From NCBI GenBank assembly GCA_964495575.1, contig CAZBVS010000019.1, positions 1 to 8,964 of the forward strand: a stretch of DNA of 8,964 nt, in the 5' to 3' direction. Under the pieces are notes generated by a model. It searched no databases and was not told the origin of the DNA. It was given only the letters and a program-made list of their open reading frames with translations. Positions 1 through 4,469 of the stretch are shown here, one piece after another; position 1 is the first letter of the stretch; every line of letters begins with the position of its first letter. The DNA is from DATGCT01 sp964495575 (GTDB lineage: Bacteria > Patescibacteriota > Minisyncoccia > UBA6257 > GWB1-50-10). Made by a program: the position numbers and the translations under genes.

Positions 1-134
1 TGATTTTTTATTAATTGAAGACCTGGATAAAAAATTAAATAACTTAAAAAAATTGAAGCGGATTTGTGAGGATTACTTCCTTCTCCTCCAAATAGTATAT
101 AAATCTTGAGCAGAGTCTTTCTAATTATTTTCAT
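1..134 (-). CDS. Partial small protein, unrecognised (3' end off window)
   Basis: The reading frame starts at the ATG complementary to 132-134 and stays open for 44 codons to the window edge. The start is chosen because a full Shine-Dalgarno (AAGGAGGT, complement of 139-146) lies 4 nt upstream, and a consensus promoter (171-200) lies before that. The visible product begins MKIIRKTLLKIYILFGG, a basic N-terminus followed by hydrophobic stretches with a Gly/Ser/Asn/Pro patch around residues 16-22 and another hydrophobic stretch at about 27-42. It could be a small membrane protein. I do not recognise the family. The sequence shows only the N-terminus, so neither length nor function can be stated. 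It is the third small minus-strand gene in a row with the same ribosome binding site design. Confidence 0.6.
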   Translation of the reverse strand, partial: MKIIRKTLLKIYILFGGEGSNPHKSASIFLSYLIFYPGLQLIKN

Positions 135-170
135 TTCAACCTCCTTATTTAATTTTTTAGAACTGTTCTG

Positions 171-200
171 ATAATAAAATATATTATCGGTTGATGTCAA
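171..200 (-). promoter_or_regulatory. Promoter for the 134-1 gene
   Basis: On the minus strand a perfect -35 TTGACA (complement of 195-200) is followed after 18 nt by TATTAT (complement of 171-176). The expected transcription start is near 164, leaving a leader of about 30 nt that carries the ribosome binding site. It lies just downstream of the terminator of the preceding minus-strand unit, so the two units are transcribed separately. Confidence 0.65.
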
Positions 201-203
201 GGT

Positions 204-234
204 AAAAAAAGAAGACGGAGGTTAATCCGTCTTC
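204..234 (-). terminator. Intrinsic terminator of the 704-254 minus-strand unit
   Basis: A perfect 9-bp stem (GAAGACGGA at 211-219 with TCCGTCTTC at 226-234) and a 6-nt loop are followed, reading on the minus strand, by seven T (complement of 204-210). It sits 20 nt past the stop of the 589-254 gene. It supports that gene being real and read leftward. Confidence 0.85.
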
Positions 235-253
235 GGAGTAAAGATATGGAGGA

Positions 254-589
254 TCACATTTTGAAAATAGCAAGCAGACTGTTTTTGGTGAAATCAAGGG
301 TGAGACTCATTAGGTATAATAGAGCTTTTCCCCATAACATTCCCAAAACACCAAAGATTAAAAATTCGAAATAAATTAATATTTCTGTGGTAATTTTTTT
401 GGTGTATTGGTAAATTTTACGGAAATTGATAATCAATTCTAGAAAAGGTAAGAGGATGATTAGAGTTATCAGAGATTGTCTTGAAATTCTAATTATACTC
501 AGTTCTTGGGTGACGGTAATGAAAAACATGGCTAACCCGCAGATGAAGAAAGGTAAGGGGTCATTGAATAAAATATCCTTAGCTTTCAT
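254..589 (-). CDS. Small multi-pass membrane protein, unrecognised (111 aa)
   Basis: Three hydrophobic stretches are visible, at about residues 12-32, 38-55 and 70-97, with Lys/Arg-rich connectors (around 56-67), so this is probably a three-helix inner-membrane protein. The start ATG (complement of 587-589) has a full AAGGAGGT ribosome binding site at 594-601 with a 4-nt spacer. That site lies inside the end of the upstream 41-aa gene, whose stop codon falls 8 nt beyond this start, an arrangement typical of translational coupling. An intrinsic terminator follows directly. A plus-strand frame across the same bases (426-698) has no such signals. I recognise no family motif. Function is unknown; the overlap suggests the two products act together in the membrane. 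Confidence 0.75.
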   Translation of the reverse strand: MKAKDILFNDPLPFFICGLAMFFITVTQELSIIRISRQSLITLIILLPFLELIINFRKIYQYTKKITTEILIYFEFLIFGVLGMLWGKALLYLMSLTLDFTKNSLLAIFKM

Positions 590-704
590 TGTTACCTCCT
601 TCCTGTTTAAAAAAGGTGCGCGGGGTTATTGTTACAAAAAATATTGTGACGATCGTAACACTCGTTATAAGAATAACTCGTCCGCCTTTTTTAATTAATT
701 CCAT
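579..704 (-). CDS. Single-pass membrane micropeptide, unrecognised (41 aa)
   Basis: The frame opens at the ATG complementary to 702-704 and ends with TAA complementary to 579-581, giving 41 residues. It starts MELIKKGGR, then has one hydrophobic stretch (about residues 10-27, RVILITSVTIVTIFFVTI), then a polar tail ending KQEGGNNES. The start is supported by GAGGAGGT 4-5 nt upstream (complement of about 708-715) and by a promoter at 743-771. The last codons overlap the first of the 111-aa gene in another frame and contain its ribosome binding site. This reads as the first gene of a two-gene unit: one single-pass peptide followed by a three-helix partner. I know no homologue. Too few residues are present for a family call. 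Confidence 0.65.
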   Translation of the reverse strand: MELIKKGGRVILITSVTIVTIFFVTITPRTFFKQEGGNNES

Positions 705-742
705 GATTACCTCCTCTTTGAAGTTGTTATGTTCTGTATTTA

Positions 743-771
743 GTTATATAAAATAGTTTGTATGAAGTCAA
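743..771 (-). promoter_or_regulatory. Promoter for the 704-254 minus-strand unit
   Basis: On the minus strand TTGACT (complement of 766-771), a 17-nt spacer and TATAAC (complement of 743-748) form a good sigma70-type promoter. Its -35 lies only 2 nt from the -35 of the plus-strand uvrC promoter (774-779), so the two are back to back and could compete for polymerase or share a regulator. Confidence 0.65.
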
Positions 772-773
772 AT

Positions 774-802
774 TTGAAGTTGTTGATATATAAGAATATA
801 TT
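774..802 (+). promoter_or_regulatory. uvrC promoter, giving an almost leaderless mRNA
   Basis: TTGAAG (774-779), a 17-nt spacer and TATATT (797-802) precede the uvrC ATG at 814. The expected transcription start is near 808-810, leaving a leader of only a few bases and no room for a ribosome binding site. TTGAAGTTGTT, which covers the -35, also occurs at 718-728, 56 bp away in the same orientation. Confidence 0.55.
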
Positions 803-813
803 ATTTAAAGAGC

Positions 814-2007
814 ATGAAAAGTGATAAAAAACAACTGTATAAAGATTTTCCTAATAATCCTGGGGTCTATATTATGAAAAATAGCTCAGGGGAGGTTTTG
901 TATGTTGGTAAGGCAGGAGATTTAAAGAAAAGAGTAAGTTCATATTTTTATAAATCTCATAATCGGAGGATTGAAAAGTTAGTTCAAGAGATTGATGATA
1001 TTGAGTATCAAGAAACAGATTCTGCCTTAGAGGCTTTAATATTAGAAGCAGACCTGATCAAAAAATATAAACCATCGTATAATATTAAGGAAAAGGATGA
1101 TAAAAGCTTTTTGTATGTTGAGATAAGCAGGGATGAGTTGCCTCAAGTGCGTTTGGTAAGAGGAAAGACTGAGCCTCGGGGAGAAAGGTTTGGTCCATAC
1201 ACGAATGCTTCTGATTTAAGGAATGCAATGAGAATATTAAGGAAAATATTTCCGTACTCTAAACATAGACCGGGAAGGTATGGAAAGGCAGACAGGCTTT
1301 GTCTTGATGCTCAGATTGGTTTGTGTCCGGGGACGTGCGATGGGAGTGTTGATGAGAAAGAGTACAAGAAGAATATAAAATCATTGAAGAAGGTTTTAGA
1401 AGGGGAGAAGAAGGATTTGGTGGTTGATCTTAAAGAACAGATGAAGAAAGCATCAGGAGAACAAGAGTTTGAAGAAGCAGAGCGTTTGAAGAAACAGATT
1501 TTTGCGTTAGAGCATATAAATGATACCGCCTTAATCAGTGAGCCGGTATTTTTGGAAGAGAAAGGACGAATAGAAGGTTATGATATTTCTAATATCTCTG
1601 GTACTTCTGCGGTAGGGGTGATGGTGGTTTTTGAAAATGGTAAGCCTCAAAAAAATGAGTATCGTAAGTTTAAGATCAAGACTGTTAAAAAACAGGATGA
1701 TGTAGGAATGATGAGAGAGGTTTTGGATCGAAGGTTGGGACATGAAGAGTGGAGTTTGCCGGAGCTAATCTTGGTGGATGGTGGTAAAGGGCAGGTTAAC
1801 GGAGTTAAGAAAGTATTAGAAGAGAACGGGTTGTCTGTTCCTGTGGTTGGAATAGCAAAGGGGCCGGATAGGGATAGAAATAGAGTAGTGGGGAAGATAC
1901 CGGATGATTTTGATAAGAGCGTGTTAATTAAAGTGCGTGATGAAGCTCATAGATTTGCTATAAAGTATCATAAAAAGGTGAGAAAGAGAAAATCTTTGGA
2001 GGGGTAA
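814..2007 (+). CDS. uvrC: Excinuclease ABC subunit C, short form without HhH domain
   Basis: UvrC makes the two incisions flanking a DNA lesion in nucleotide excision repair with UvrA and UvrB. Residues 13-92 form the GIY-YIG nuclease domain for the 3' cut (GVYI at 17-20, YVG at 30-32, Arg40, Glu78 in LILEADLIKKYKPSYN). A Cys cluster follows (Cys163, Cys171, Cys175 in CLDAQIGLCPGTC), the region linked to an iron-sulfur cluster in other UvrCs. The UVR motif that binds UvrB is at about 200-235. The RNase H-like nuclease domain for the 5' cut runs from 250 to the end, with its expected acidic and His residues at Asp257 (GYDISN), Asp322 (VDGGKGQ) and His379 (DEAHRFA). The protein stops here at 397 aa. 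Usual UvrCs are about 600 aa and end in a tandem helix-hairpin-helix DNA-binding domain, which is absent. No frameshift is seen and the stop is clean, so this looks like a natural short form. No ribosome binding site is present; the start follows the promoter closely. Confidence 0.95.
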   Translation: MKSDKKQLYKDFPNNPGVYIMKNSSGEVLYVGKAGDLKKRVSSYFYKSHNRRIEKLVQEIDDIEYQETDSALEALILEADLIKKYKPSYNIKEKDDKSFLYVEISRDELPQVRLVRGKTEPRGERFGPYTNASDLRNAMRILRKIFPYSKHRPGRYGKADRLCLDAQIGLCPGTCDGSVDEKEYKKNIKSLKKVLEGEKKDLVVDLKEQMKKASGEQEFEEAERLKKQIFALEHINDTALISEPVFLEEKGRIEGYDISNISGTSAVGVMVVFENGKPQKNEYRKFKIKTVKKQDDVGMMREVLDRRLGHEEWSLPELILVDGGKGQVNGVKKVLEENGLSVPVVGIAKGPDRDRNRVVGKIPDDFDKSVLIKVRDEAHRFAIKYHKKVRKRKSLEG

Positions 2008-2011
2008 TATA

Positions 2012-2113
2012 TTGGGTGTATATTTTTATAGCTTTTCTCCTTTTTATTTCCATTTTACAAAAGAACGATGGAAAGAAGGAAGTTATTACGCACAACAAGC
2101 ACAAATGAAATAA
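2012..2113 (+). CDS. Possible 33-aa TTG-start ORF after uvrC (doubtful)
   Basis: A frame opens at TTG 2012 and ends at TAA 2111-2113. GGAGGGG at 1998-2004, within the last codons of uvrC, sits 7 nt before the TTG, which is correct spacing for a ribosome binding site. The product would be aromatic-rich at first (GVYFYSFSPFYFHF), then charged (TKERWKEGSYYAQQAQMK). The stop falls inside the first repeat element. Against it: the start is TTG, the product is tiny, and the purine run may simply reflect the Lys/Glu-rich UvrC tail. I cannot assign a function and keep it only as a candidate. Confidence 0.2.
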   Translation: MGVYFYSFSPFYFHFTKERWKEGSYYAQQAQMK

Positions 2114-2143
2114 CTCACACTGATAAGTCATTGTTAAGTTATT
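2109..2143 (+). repeat. Repeat element copy 1: inverted pair plus 11-bp-phased half-site
   Basis: It consists of AATAACTCA (2109-2117), CACTGA, TAAGTCATT (2124-2132), GT and TAAGTTATT (2135-2143). The first and second 9-mers form an imperfect inverted repeat around a 6-base centre. The second and third are direct repeats starting 11 bp apart. The same architecture recurs at 2982-3016, and the inverted pair alone at 8822-8845. A further half-site-like GAAGTTATT lies at 2079-2087. The third half-site abuts the -35 of the NYN gene promoter (2143-2148), a position suited to an operator or activator site. Confidence 0.7.
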
Positions 2144-2171
2144 TGAATAAAGTTCATATGAGAGGTAGAAT
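2143..2171 (+). promoter_or_regulatory. Promoter of the NYN gene, predicted leaderless
   Basis: TTGAAT (2143-2148), a 17-nt spacer and TAGAAT (2166-2171) are followed by the ATG at 2178. The expected transcription start falls at or within a base or two of the ATG, so the mRNA would lack a leader; no ribosome binding site is present. The -35 is in contact with the last half-site of the repeat element. Confidence 0.5.
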
Positions 2172-2177
2172 TTTAAT

Positions 2178-2678
2178 ATGAATAATAATTTAGCCTTTAT
2201 TGACGGACAAAATTTATATTTAGGAACAAAAGAGAAAGGTTGGAGTATCAATAATGAAAAATTCAGAAAATATTTAGTAGATAAATACAATGTTTCTGAA
2301 GCTTATTATTTTTTAGGTTTCATTTCCGAAAAAGAGCAAGATTTATATGATAACCTTCAGAAAGCTGGTTTTATATTAAGATTTAGAGAGCATTCTTCTG
2401 CACTAAAAGGCAAAAAGAAAGGAAATGTAGATTCTGATATTATATTCTCAATAATGAGAAAAATAATACAAGGAGATAAATTTGATAAAATTGTACTAGT
2501 TTCTGGTGATGGAGACTATAAAAAAATAGTTGATTTTTTGATAAAAAGAAACGAGCTTAAAAAAATTCTTTTTCCCAATCAAGAATTCGCTTCTTCTTTG
2601 TATGATGAATTGGGAAGTGAATATTTCGATAACTTAGACAAAAAAGATATAAAAAAGAAAATTATTTACAAAAAATAA
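2178..2678 (+). CDS. NYN-domain (PIN-like) putative ribonuclease, 166 aa
   Basis: The product carries the signature of the NYN/LabA-like (DUF88) branch of the PIN-fold nucleases. These have FIDGQNL at 7-13 (Asp9), KGNVDSD at 81-87 (Asp85, Asp87) and VSGDGDY at 108-114 (Asp111, Asp113), the acidic residues that bind metal in this fold. The domain fills about residues 3-150, and the tail is Lys-rich (DKKDIKKKIIYKK), possibly contacting RNA. Such proteins are expected to cleave RNA, but the substrate cannot be read from sequence. The gene is more A-rich (AAA, AGA, ATA codons) than the G/T-rich genes around it. It stands alone between two same-orientation copies of the 35-bp repeat (2109-2143 and 2982-3016), has its own promoter, and ends in a terminator that starts inside its stop codon. 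This suggests acquisition as a separate unit. No antitoxin-like partner is visible next to it. Confidence 0.85.
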   Translation: MNNNLAFIDGQNLYLGTKEKGWSINNEKFRKYLVDKYNVSEAYYFLGFISEKEQDLYDNLQKAGFILRFREHSSALKGKKKGNVDSDIIFSIMRKIIQGDKFDKIVLVSGDGDYKKIVDFLIKRNELKKILFPNQEFASSLYDELGSEYFDNLDKKDIKKKIIYKK

Positions 2679-2729
2679 AAAGGGCTCCTTAGGCACTAAC
2701 ACCTTTCGGATCCCTTTTTGTCTTAATAC
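2670..2729 (-). ncRNA. Candidate ~60-nt small RNA (minus strand)
   Basis: A strong minus-strand promoter (2736-2764) would start transcription near 2729. The only thing downstream before the NYN coding region is the hairpin described as a terminator at 2677-2719, followed on this strand by TTTTTATTTTTT. The RNA would be about 60 nt: a short A-rich 5' end and one long hairpin with the loop GAAAGGTGTTAGTGCCTAA. No ribosome binding site or frame of useful length is present. Its 3' end would be antisense to the last bases of the NYN gene. It matches no RNA family I recognise. The alternative is that the hairpin serves only as a terminator and the promoter match is chance. Confidence 0.35.
2677..2724 (+). 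terminator. Bidirectional intrinsic terminator after the NYN gene
   Basis: AAAAAGGGCTCC (2677-2688) pairs with GGATCCCTTTTT (2708-2719) with one mismatch, across a 19-nt loop that can form a small inner stem (AGG with CCT). On the plus strand the T-run is 2715-2719, then GTCTT. On the minus strand the T-run is longer (TTTTTATTTTTT), so it would also stop leftward transcripts started at the 2736-2764 promoter. Confidence 0.75.
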
Positions 2730-2735
2730 GCCTTC

Positions 2736-2764
2736 ATTATATCCAAACTCCCAACGGAAAGCAA
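2736..2764 (-). promoter_or_regulatory. Minus-strand promoter upstream of the 2670-2729 candidate RNA
   Basis: On the minus strand TTGCTT (complement of 2759-2764), a 17-nt spacer and a perfect TATAAT (complement of 2736-2741) are present. No gene follows it in that direction before the terminator hairpin, which is why a small RNA is proposed. Confidence 0.5.
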
Positions 2765-2875
2765 ATAAATACCAGTCGCCTTGAAAGCCGGTTTTTTTAA
2801 TATTTACCAAACAACTTACATATACAGGATATTTGGAGTGAAAAGTTAAAGTATAGAGAACAAAAAATTAATAAT

Positions 2876-2903
2876 AAAAAGCCACCCTCCGCAAGGAGGG
2901 TGG
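2876..2903 (-). terminator. GC-rich intrinsic terminator, minus strand
   Basis: A perfect 9-bp stem (CCACCCTCC at 2882-2890 with GGAGGGTGG at 2895-2903) closes a 4-base loop (GCAA on the plus strand). On the minus strand it is followed by TTTTTATTATT. On the plus strand only TTCTT follows, so it works best for leftward transcripts. Confidence 0.7.
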
Positions 2904-2920
2904 TTCTTGGATGTAGTACC

Positions 2921-2946
2921 CTTATGGTTTATAAAAAAACCATAAG
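2921..2946. repeat. Perfect 10-bp inverted repeat (hairpin)
   Basis: CTTATGGTTT (2921-2930) and AAACCATAAG (2937-2946) pair perfectly around ATAAAA. There is no T-run on either side. It would be the first hairpin of the candidate minus-strand small RNA at 2870-2950. Confidence 0.7.
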
Positions 2947-2955
2947 ACATTTATG

Positions 2956-2983
2956 ATATTAGCCTACAGAAACAAAAAGTCAA
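2956..2983 (-). promoter_or_regulatory. Minus-strand promoter upstream of the 2870-2950 candidate RNA
   Basis: On the minus strand TTGACT (complement of 2978-2983), a 16-nt spacer and TAATAT (complement of 2956-2961) form a moderate promoter. The -35 overlaps the first two bases of repeat copy 2. Confidence 0.4.
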
Positions 2984-3016
2984 TAATTCACACCGATGAG
3001 TTATTGTTGAGTTATT
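2982..3016 (+). repeat. Repeat element copy 2: inverted pair plus 11-bp-phased half-site
   Basis: It consists of AATAATTCA (2982-2990), CACCGA, TGAGTTATT (2997-3005), GT and TGAGTTATT (3008-3016). The second and third half-sites are identical and start 11 bp apart. The first is their inverted copy with one change. It lies between a leftward promoter (2956-2983) and the rightward promoter of the 3118 gene (3052-3080), and is in the same orientation as copy 1, 873 bp away. Confidence 0.75.
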
Positions 3017-3051
3017 CCAAAATAAACATTTCAAACAAGGTGTTTTTAATA

Positions 3052-3080
3052 TTGACAGAATAATATATTTTTACTATACT
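3052..3080 (+). promoter_or_regulatory. Consensus promoter of the 56-aa gene
   Basis: Perfect TTGACA (3052-3057), a 17-nt spacer and TATACT (3075-3080) are present. The expected start is near 3087, giving a leader of about 30 nt with a strong ribosome binding site (AAAAGGAGGT ending at 3113). Confidence 0.8.
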
Positions 3081-3117
3081 ATAGATAGCAATTTGAGTAA
3101 TTTAAAAGGAGGTTGTA

Positions 3118-3288
3118 ATGAAACAAGAACGAGAAAGTACTTTTAAGAAGGTGATGAAATGGGTAAAGATTGTTTTAAAGATTTTAGTAGTAGGATTATT
3201 GATTTGGAATATTTATCAATCTAGTCAGATTGATAAATTAGAAGAAAGAATAGAAAAAATCGAACAGAAAGTAGTCAAAAATAAATAG
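3118..3288 (+). CDS. Small membrane-anchored coiled-coil protein, unrecognised (56 aa)
   Basis: The frame runs from ATG 3118 to TAG 3286-3288. It has a basic N-terminus (MKQERESTFKKVMKWVK), one hydrophobic segment at about 17-33 (including ILVVGLLIWNIY), and a charged C-terminal stretch from about 37 to 55. In that stretch (IDKLEERIEKIEQKV) hydrophobic residues recur every three to four positions, as in a coiled coil. It is probably anchored by its N-terminal helix and forms dimers or higher oligomers on one side of the membrane. The start is firm: AAAAGGAGGT lies 4 nt upstream and a consensus promoter precedes it. Its own terminator follows at 3301-3331, so it is a one-gene transcription unit. 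No family is recognised. A GGAGG just after the stop (3288-3292) leads to no frame. Confidence 0.8.
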   Translation: MKQERESTFKKVMKWVKIVLKILVVGLLIWNIYQSSQIDKLEERIEKIEQKVVKNK

Positions 3289-3300
3289 GAGGCTTTATTC

Positions 3301-3334
3301 AAAACCGTCGTTTATAAAACGGCGGTTTTTTCTT
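3301..3334 (+). terminator. Intrinsic terminator of the 56-aa gene
   Basis: AAAACCGTCGTTT (3301-3313) pairs with AAACGGCGGTTTT (3317-3329), with one G-U pair and a 3-nt loop, followed by a T-run to 3331 and CTTT. It separates the 3118 gene from the mscS-family operon. Confidence 0.85.
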
Positions 3335-3361
3335 TGGTTGTTAATTTTGAATATATTAATT

Positions 3362-3369
3362 GCTATAAT
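3362..3369 (+). promoter_or_regulatory. Extended -10 promoter of the 3398-6732 operon
   Basis: TATAAT at 3364-3369 is preceded by TGC (3361-3363), the extended -10 form that needs no good -35; none is seen at the right distance. Expected start is near 3376, about 22 nt before the ATG at 3398. That leader is A-rich and has no ribosome binding site. Confidence 0.6.
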
Positions 3370-3397
3370 GAAAGAGAATTAGAAAATAAATAAAAAT

Positions 3398-4468
3398 ATG
3401 GATATTATAATTAGTTTTTTGAATAAAGGTTTTTGGGCGTATGAATTTTTAGGCAATACAGTAGGTGATTACGTTATTGCCTTGGGAGTATTTTTTGGAG
3501 TTACGATATTATTAAAAATATTTCAGTTAGTTGTTTTAGCTAAATTGAAAAAGTTAGCTAAAAGAACAGATACCGATATTGATGATGAGATTGTTAAGAT
3601 AGCAGAGAGCTTGAAGCCTATATTTTATATCTTTGTAGCGTTGTATTTTGGTTTGAAAGCTTTAGATTTAGCTACTTTTATATCTCAGATAATTAATGTA
3701 GCAATCATTGGTGTATTAGTTTATCAAGTTTCCAGGTCTTTAAATGTTTTTATAGATTACATATTAAGTAAAGCAAGAGAAAGGGAAGTACAAGGGAGTA
3801 CTAAAACAGCTATTCAGTTAATAGGGAAGATCGTGAAAGCAACTATCTGGGTTATCGCAGTTTTGTTAGCCTTGTCTAATTTTGGGGTTAATATTACTTC
3901 TTTGATTGCCGGGCTTGGTATTGGTGGTATAGCAGTAGCTATGGCCGCTCAAAATATATTAGGTGATTTGTTTAATTCATTTGTAATTTATTTTGACAAA
4001 CCTTTTGTTGTTGGGGATTTTATTGTCGTAGGTGACAAGAGGGGAACGGTTGAGAAGATCGGGATTAAGACAACGAGGATCAGGTCTTTAAGTGGAGAGG
4101 AGATTGTATTTTCTAATACTGACCTGACTTCTTCAAAAATTCATAATTATAAAAAAATGGAAAAGAGAAGAGTCTCTTTCAAGTTTGGGGTTACGTATGG
4201 TACTCCGCCAGAGAAATTAAATGATATTCCTAAGATTGTAGAGGAGGTAGTAGGAGACGTTAAAGATGTTGAGTTTGATAGAGGGTTTTTTGAGAAGTTT
4301 GGTGATTCCGCAATTGTTTTTGAGGTAGTTTATTTTGTAGATAAATCAGATTATAACTTATATGCAGAGAGGAACCAGGAGATTGGGTTTAAGTTAAAGA
4401 AAAGATTAAATGATGAAGGAATGGAGATGGCGTTCCCAACCCAGACAATTTATTTGAAAAAAGAATAA
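3398..4468 (+). CDS. MscS-family mechanosensitive channel
   Basis: A small-conductance mechanosensitive channel opens when membrane tension rises and releases solutes during hypo-osmotic shock. It works as a homoheptamer in the cytoplasmic membrane. At 356 aa it is longer than E. coli MscS (286 aa) because of extra N-terminal helices. Membrane segments are visible at about 24-48, 73-90, 94-120, 146-162 and 165-200. The last is the Gly/Ala-rich pore helix plus the family signature (LGIGGIAVAMAAQNILGD at 173-190, then YFDKPFVVGDFI at 198-209). The beta domain follows (GTVEKIGIKTTRIRS), and a C-terminal alpha/beta domain runs to IYLKKE. The charged loop at 52-70 should face the cytoplasm. It is the first gene of a four-gene operon; the ddl start lies 1 nt after its stop. 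It has no visible ribosome binding site. Family assignment is firm; which paralogue group it belongs to is not. Confidence 0.93.
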   Translation: MDIIISFLNKGFWAYEFLGNTVGDYVIALGVFFGVTILLKIFQLVVLAKLKKLAKRTDTDIDDEIVKIAESLKPIFYIFVALYFGLKALDLATFISQIINVAIIGVLVYQVSRSLNVFIDYILSKAREREVQGSTKTAIQLIGKIVKATIWVIAVLLALSNFGVNITSLIAGLGIGGIAVAMAAQNILGDLFNSFVIYFDKPFVVGDFIVVGDKRGTVEKIGIKTTRIRSLSGEEIVFSNTDLTSSKIHNYKKMEKRRVSFKFGVTYGTPPEKLNDIPKIVEEVVGDVKDVEFDRGFFEKFGDSAIVFEVVYFVDKSDYNLYAERNQEIGFKLKKRLNDEGMEMAFPTQTIYLKKE

Positions 4469-4469
4469 C

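Larger units (their letters stand above)
2870..2950 (-). ncRNA. Candidate ~80-nt two-hairpin small RNA (minus strand)
   Basis: A minus-strand promoter at 2956-2983 would start transcription near 2950. The transcript would open with a perfect 10-bp stem (arms 2937-2946 and 2921-2930, 6-nt loop). After an unpaired linker of about 17 nt comes a GC-rich terminator stem of 9 bp (arms 2895-2903 and 2882-2890, 4-base loop) and the T-run TTTTTATTATT. Two perfect stems between a promoter and a terminator, with no reading frame or ribosome binding site, is the layout of a small non-coding RNA. It matches no family I know. Its promoter -35 overlaps repeat copy 2, so it may share control with the divergent 3118 gene. 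Confidence 0.4.
2679..3117. other. 439-bp intergenic region between the NYN gene and the 56-aa gene
   Basis: I see no coding frame with a start signal on either strand here. Its contents are the NYN terminator, two minus-strand promoter-plus-hairpin units (candidate small RNAs), repeat copy 2, and the promoter of the 3118 gene. Bases 2765-2865 hold nothing I can name except a T-run at 2792-2798 after a GC-rich patch, where I could not pair a convincing stem. Confidence 0.7.

Noticed and set aside
426..698. Plus-strand 90-aa frame
   Set aside because: It is antisense to the two overlapping minus-strand membrane-protein genes, which have promoter, ribosome binding sites and terminator. This frame has none.
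1531..1743. Minus-strand 70-aa frame inside uvrC
   Set aside because: It lies opposite the conserved nuclease domain of UvrC and has no start signals.
1958..2290. Minus-strand 110-aa frame across the uvrC-NYN junction
   Set aside because: It is antisense to both genes, has no promoter or binding site, and its hydrophobic look comes from complementing A-rich DNA.
2765..2800. Plus-strand terminator before the T-run at 2792-2798
   Set aside because: The GC-rich patch before the T-run does not form a stem without several mismatches.
2109..3016. Integron attC sites or a CRISPR array
   Set aside because: Only two copies flank one gene, no integrase is visible, and core sites of the attC type are not convincing. 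There are no regularly spaced repeats with unique spacers.
3288..3300. Gene starting after GGAGG at 3288-3292
   Set aside because: No ATG, GTG or TTG follows at a usable distance, and the terminator stem begins at 3301.
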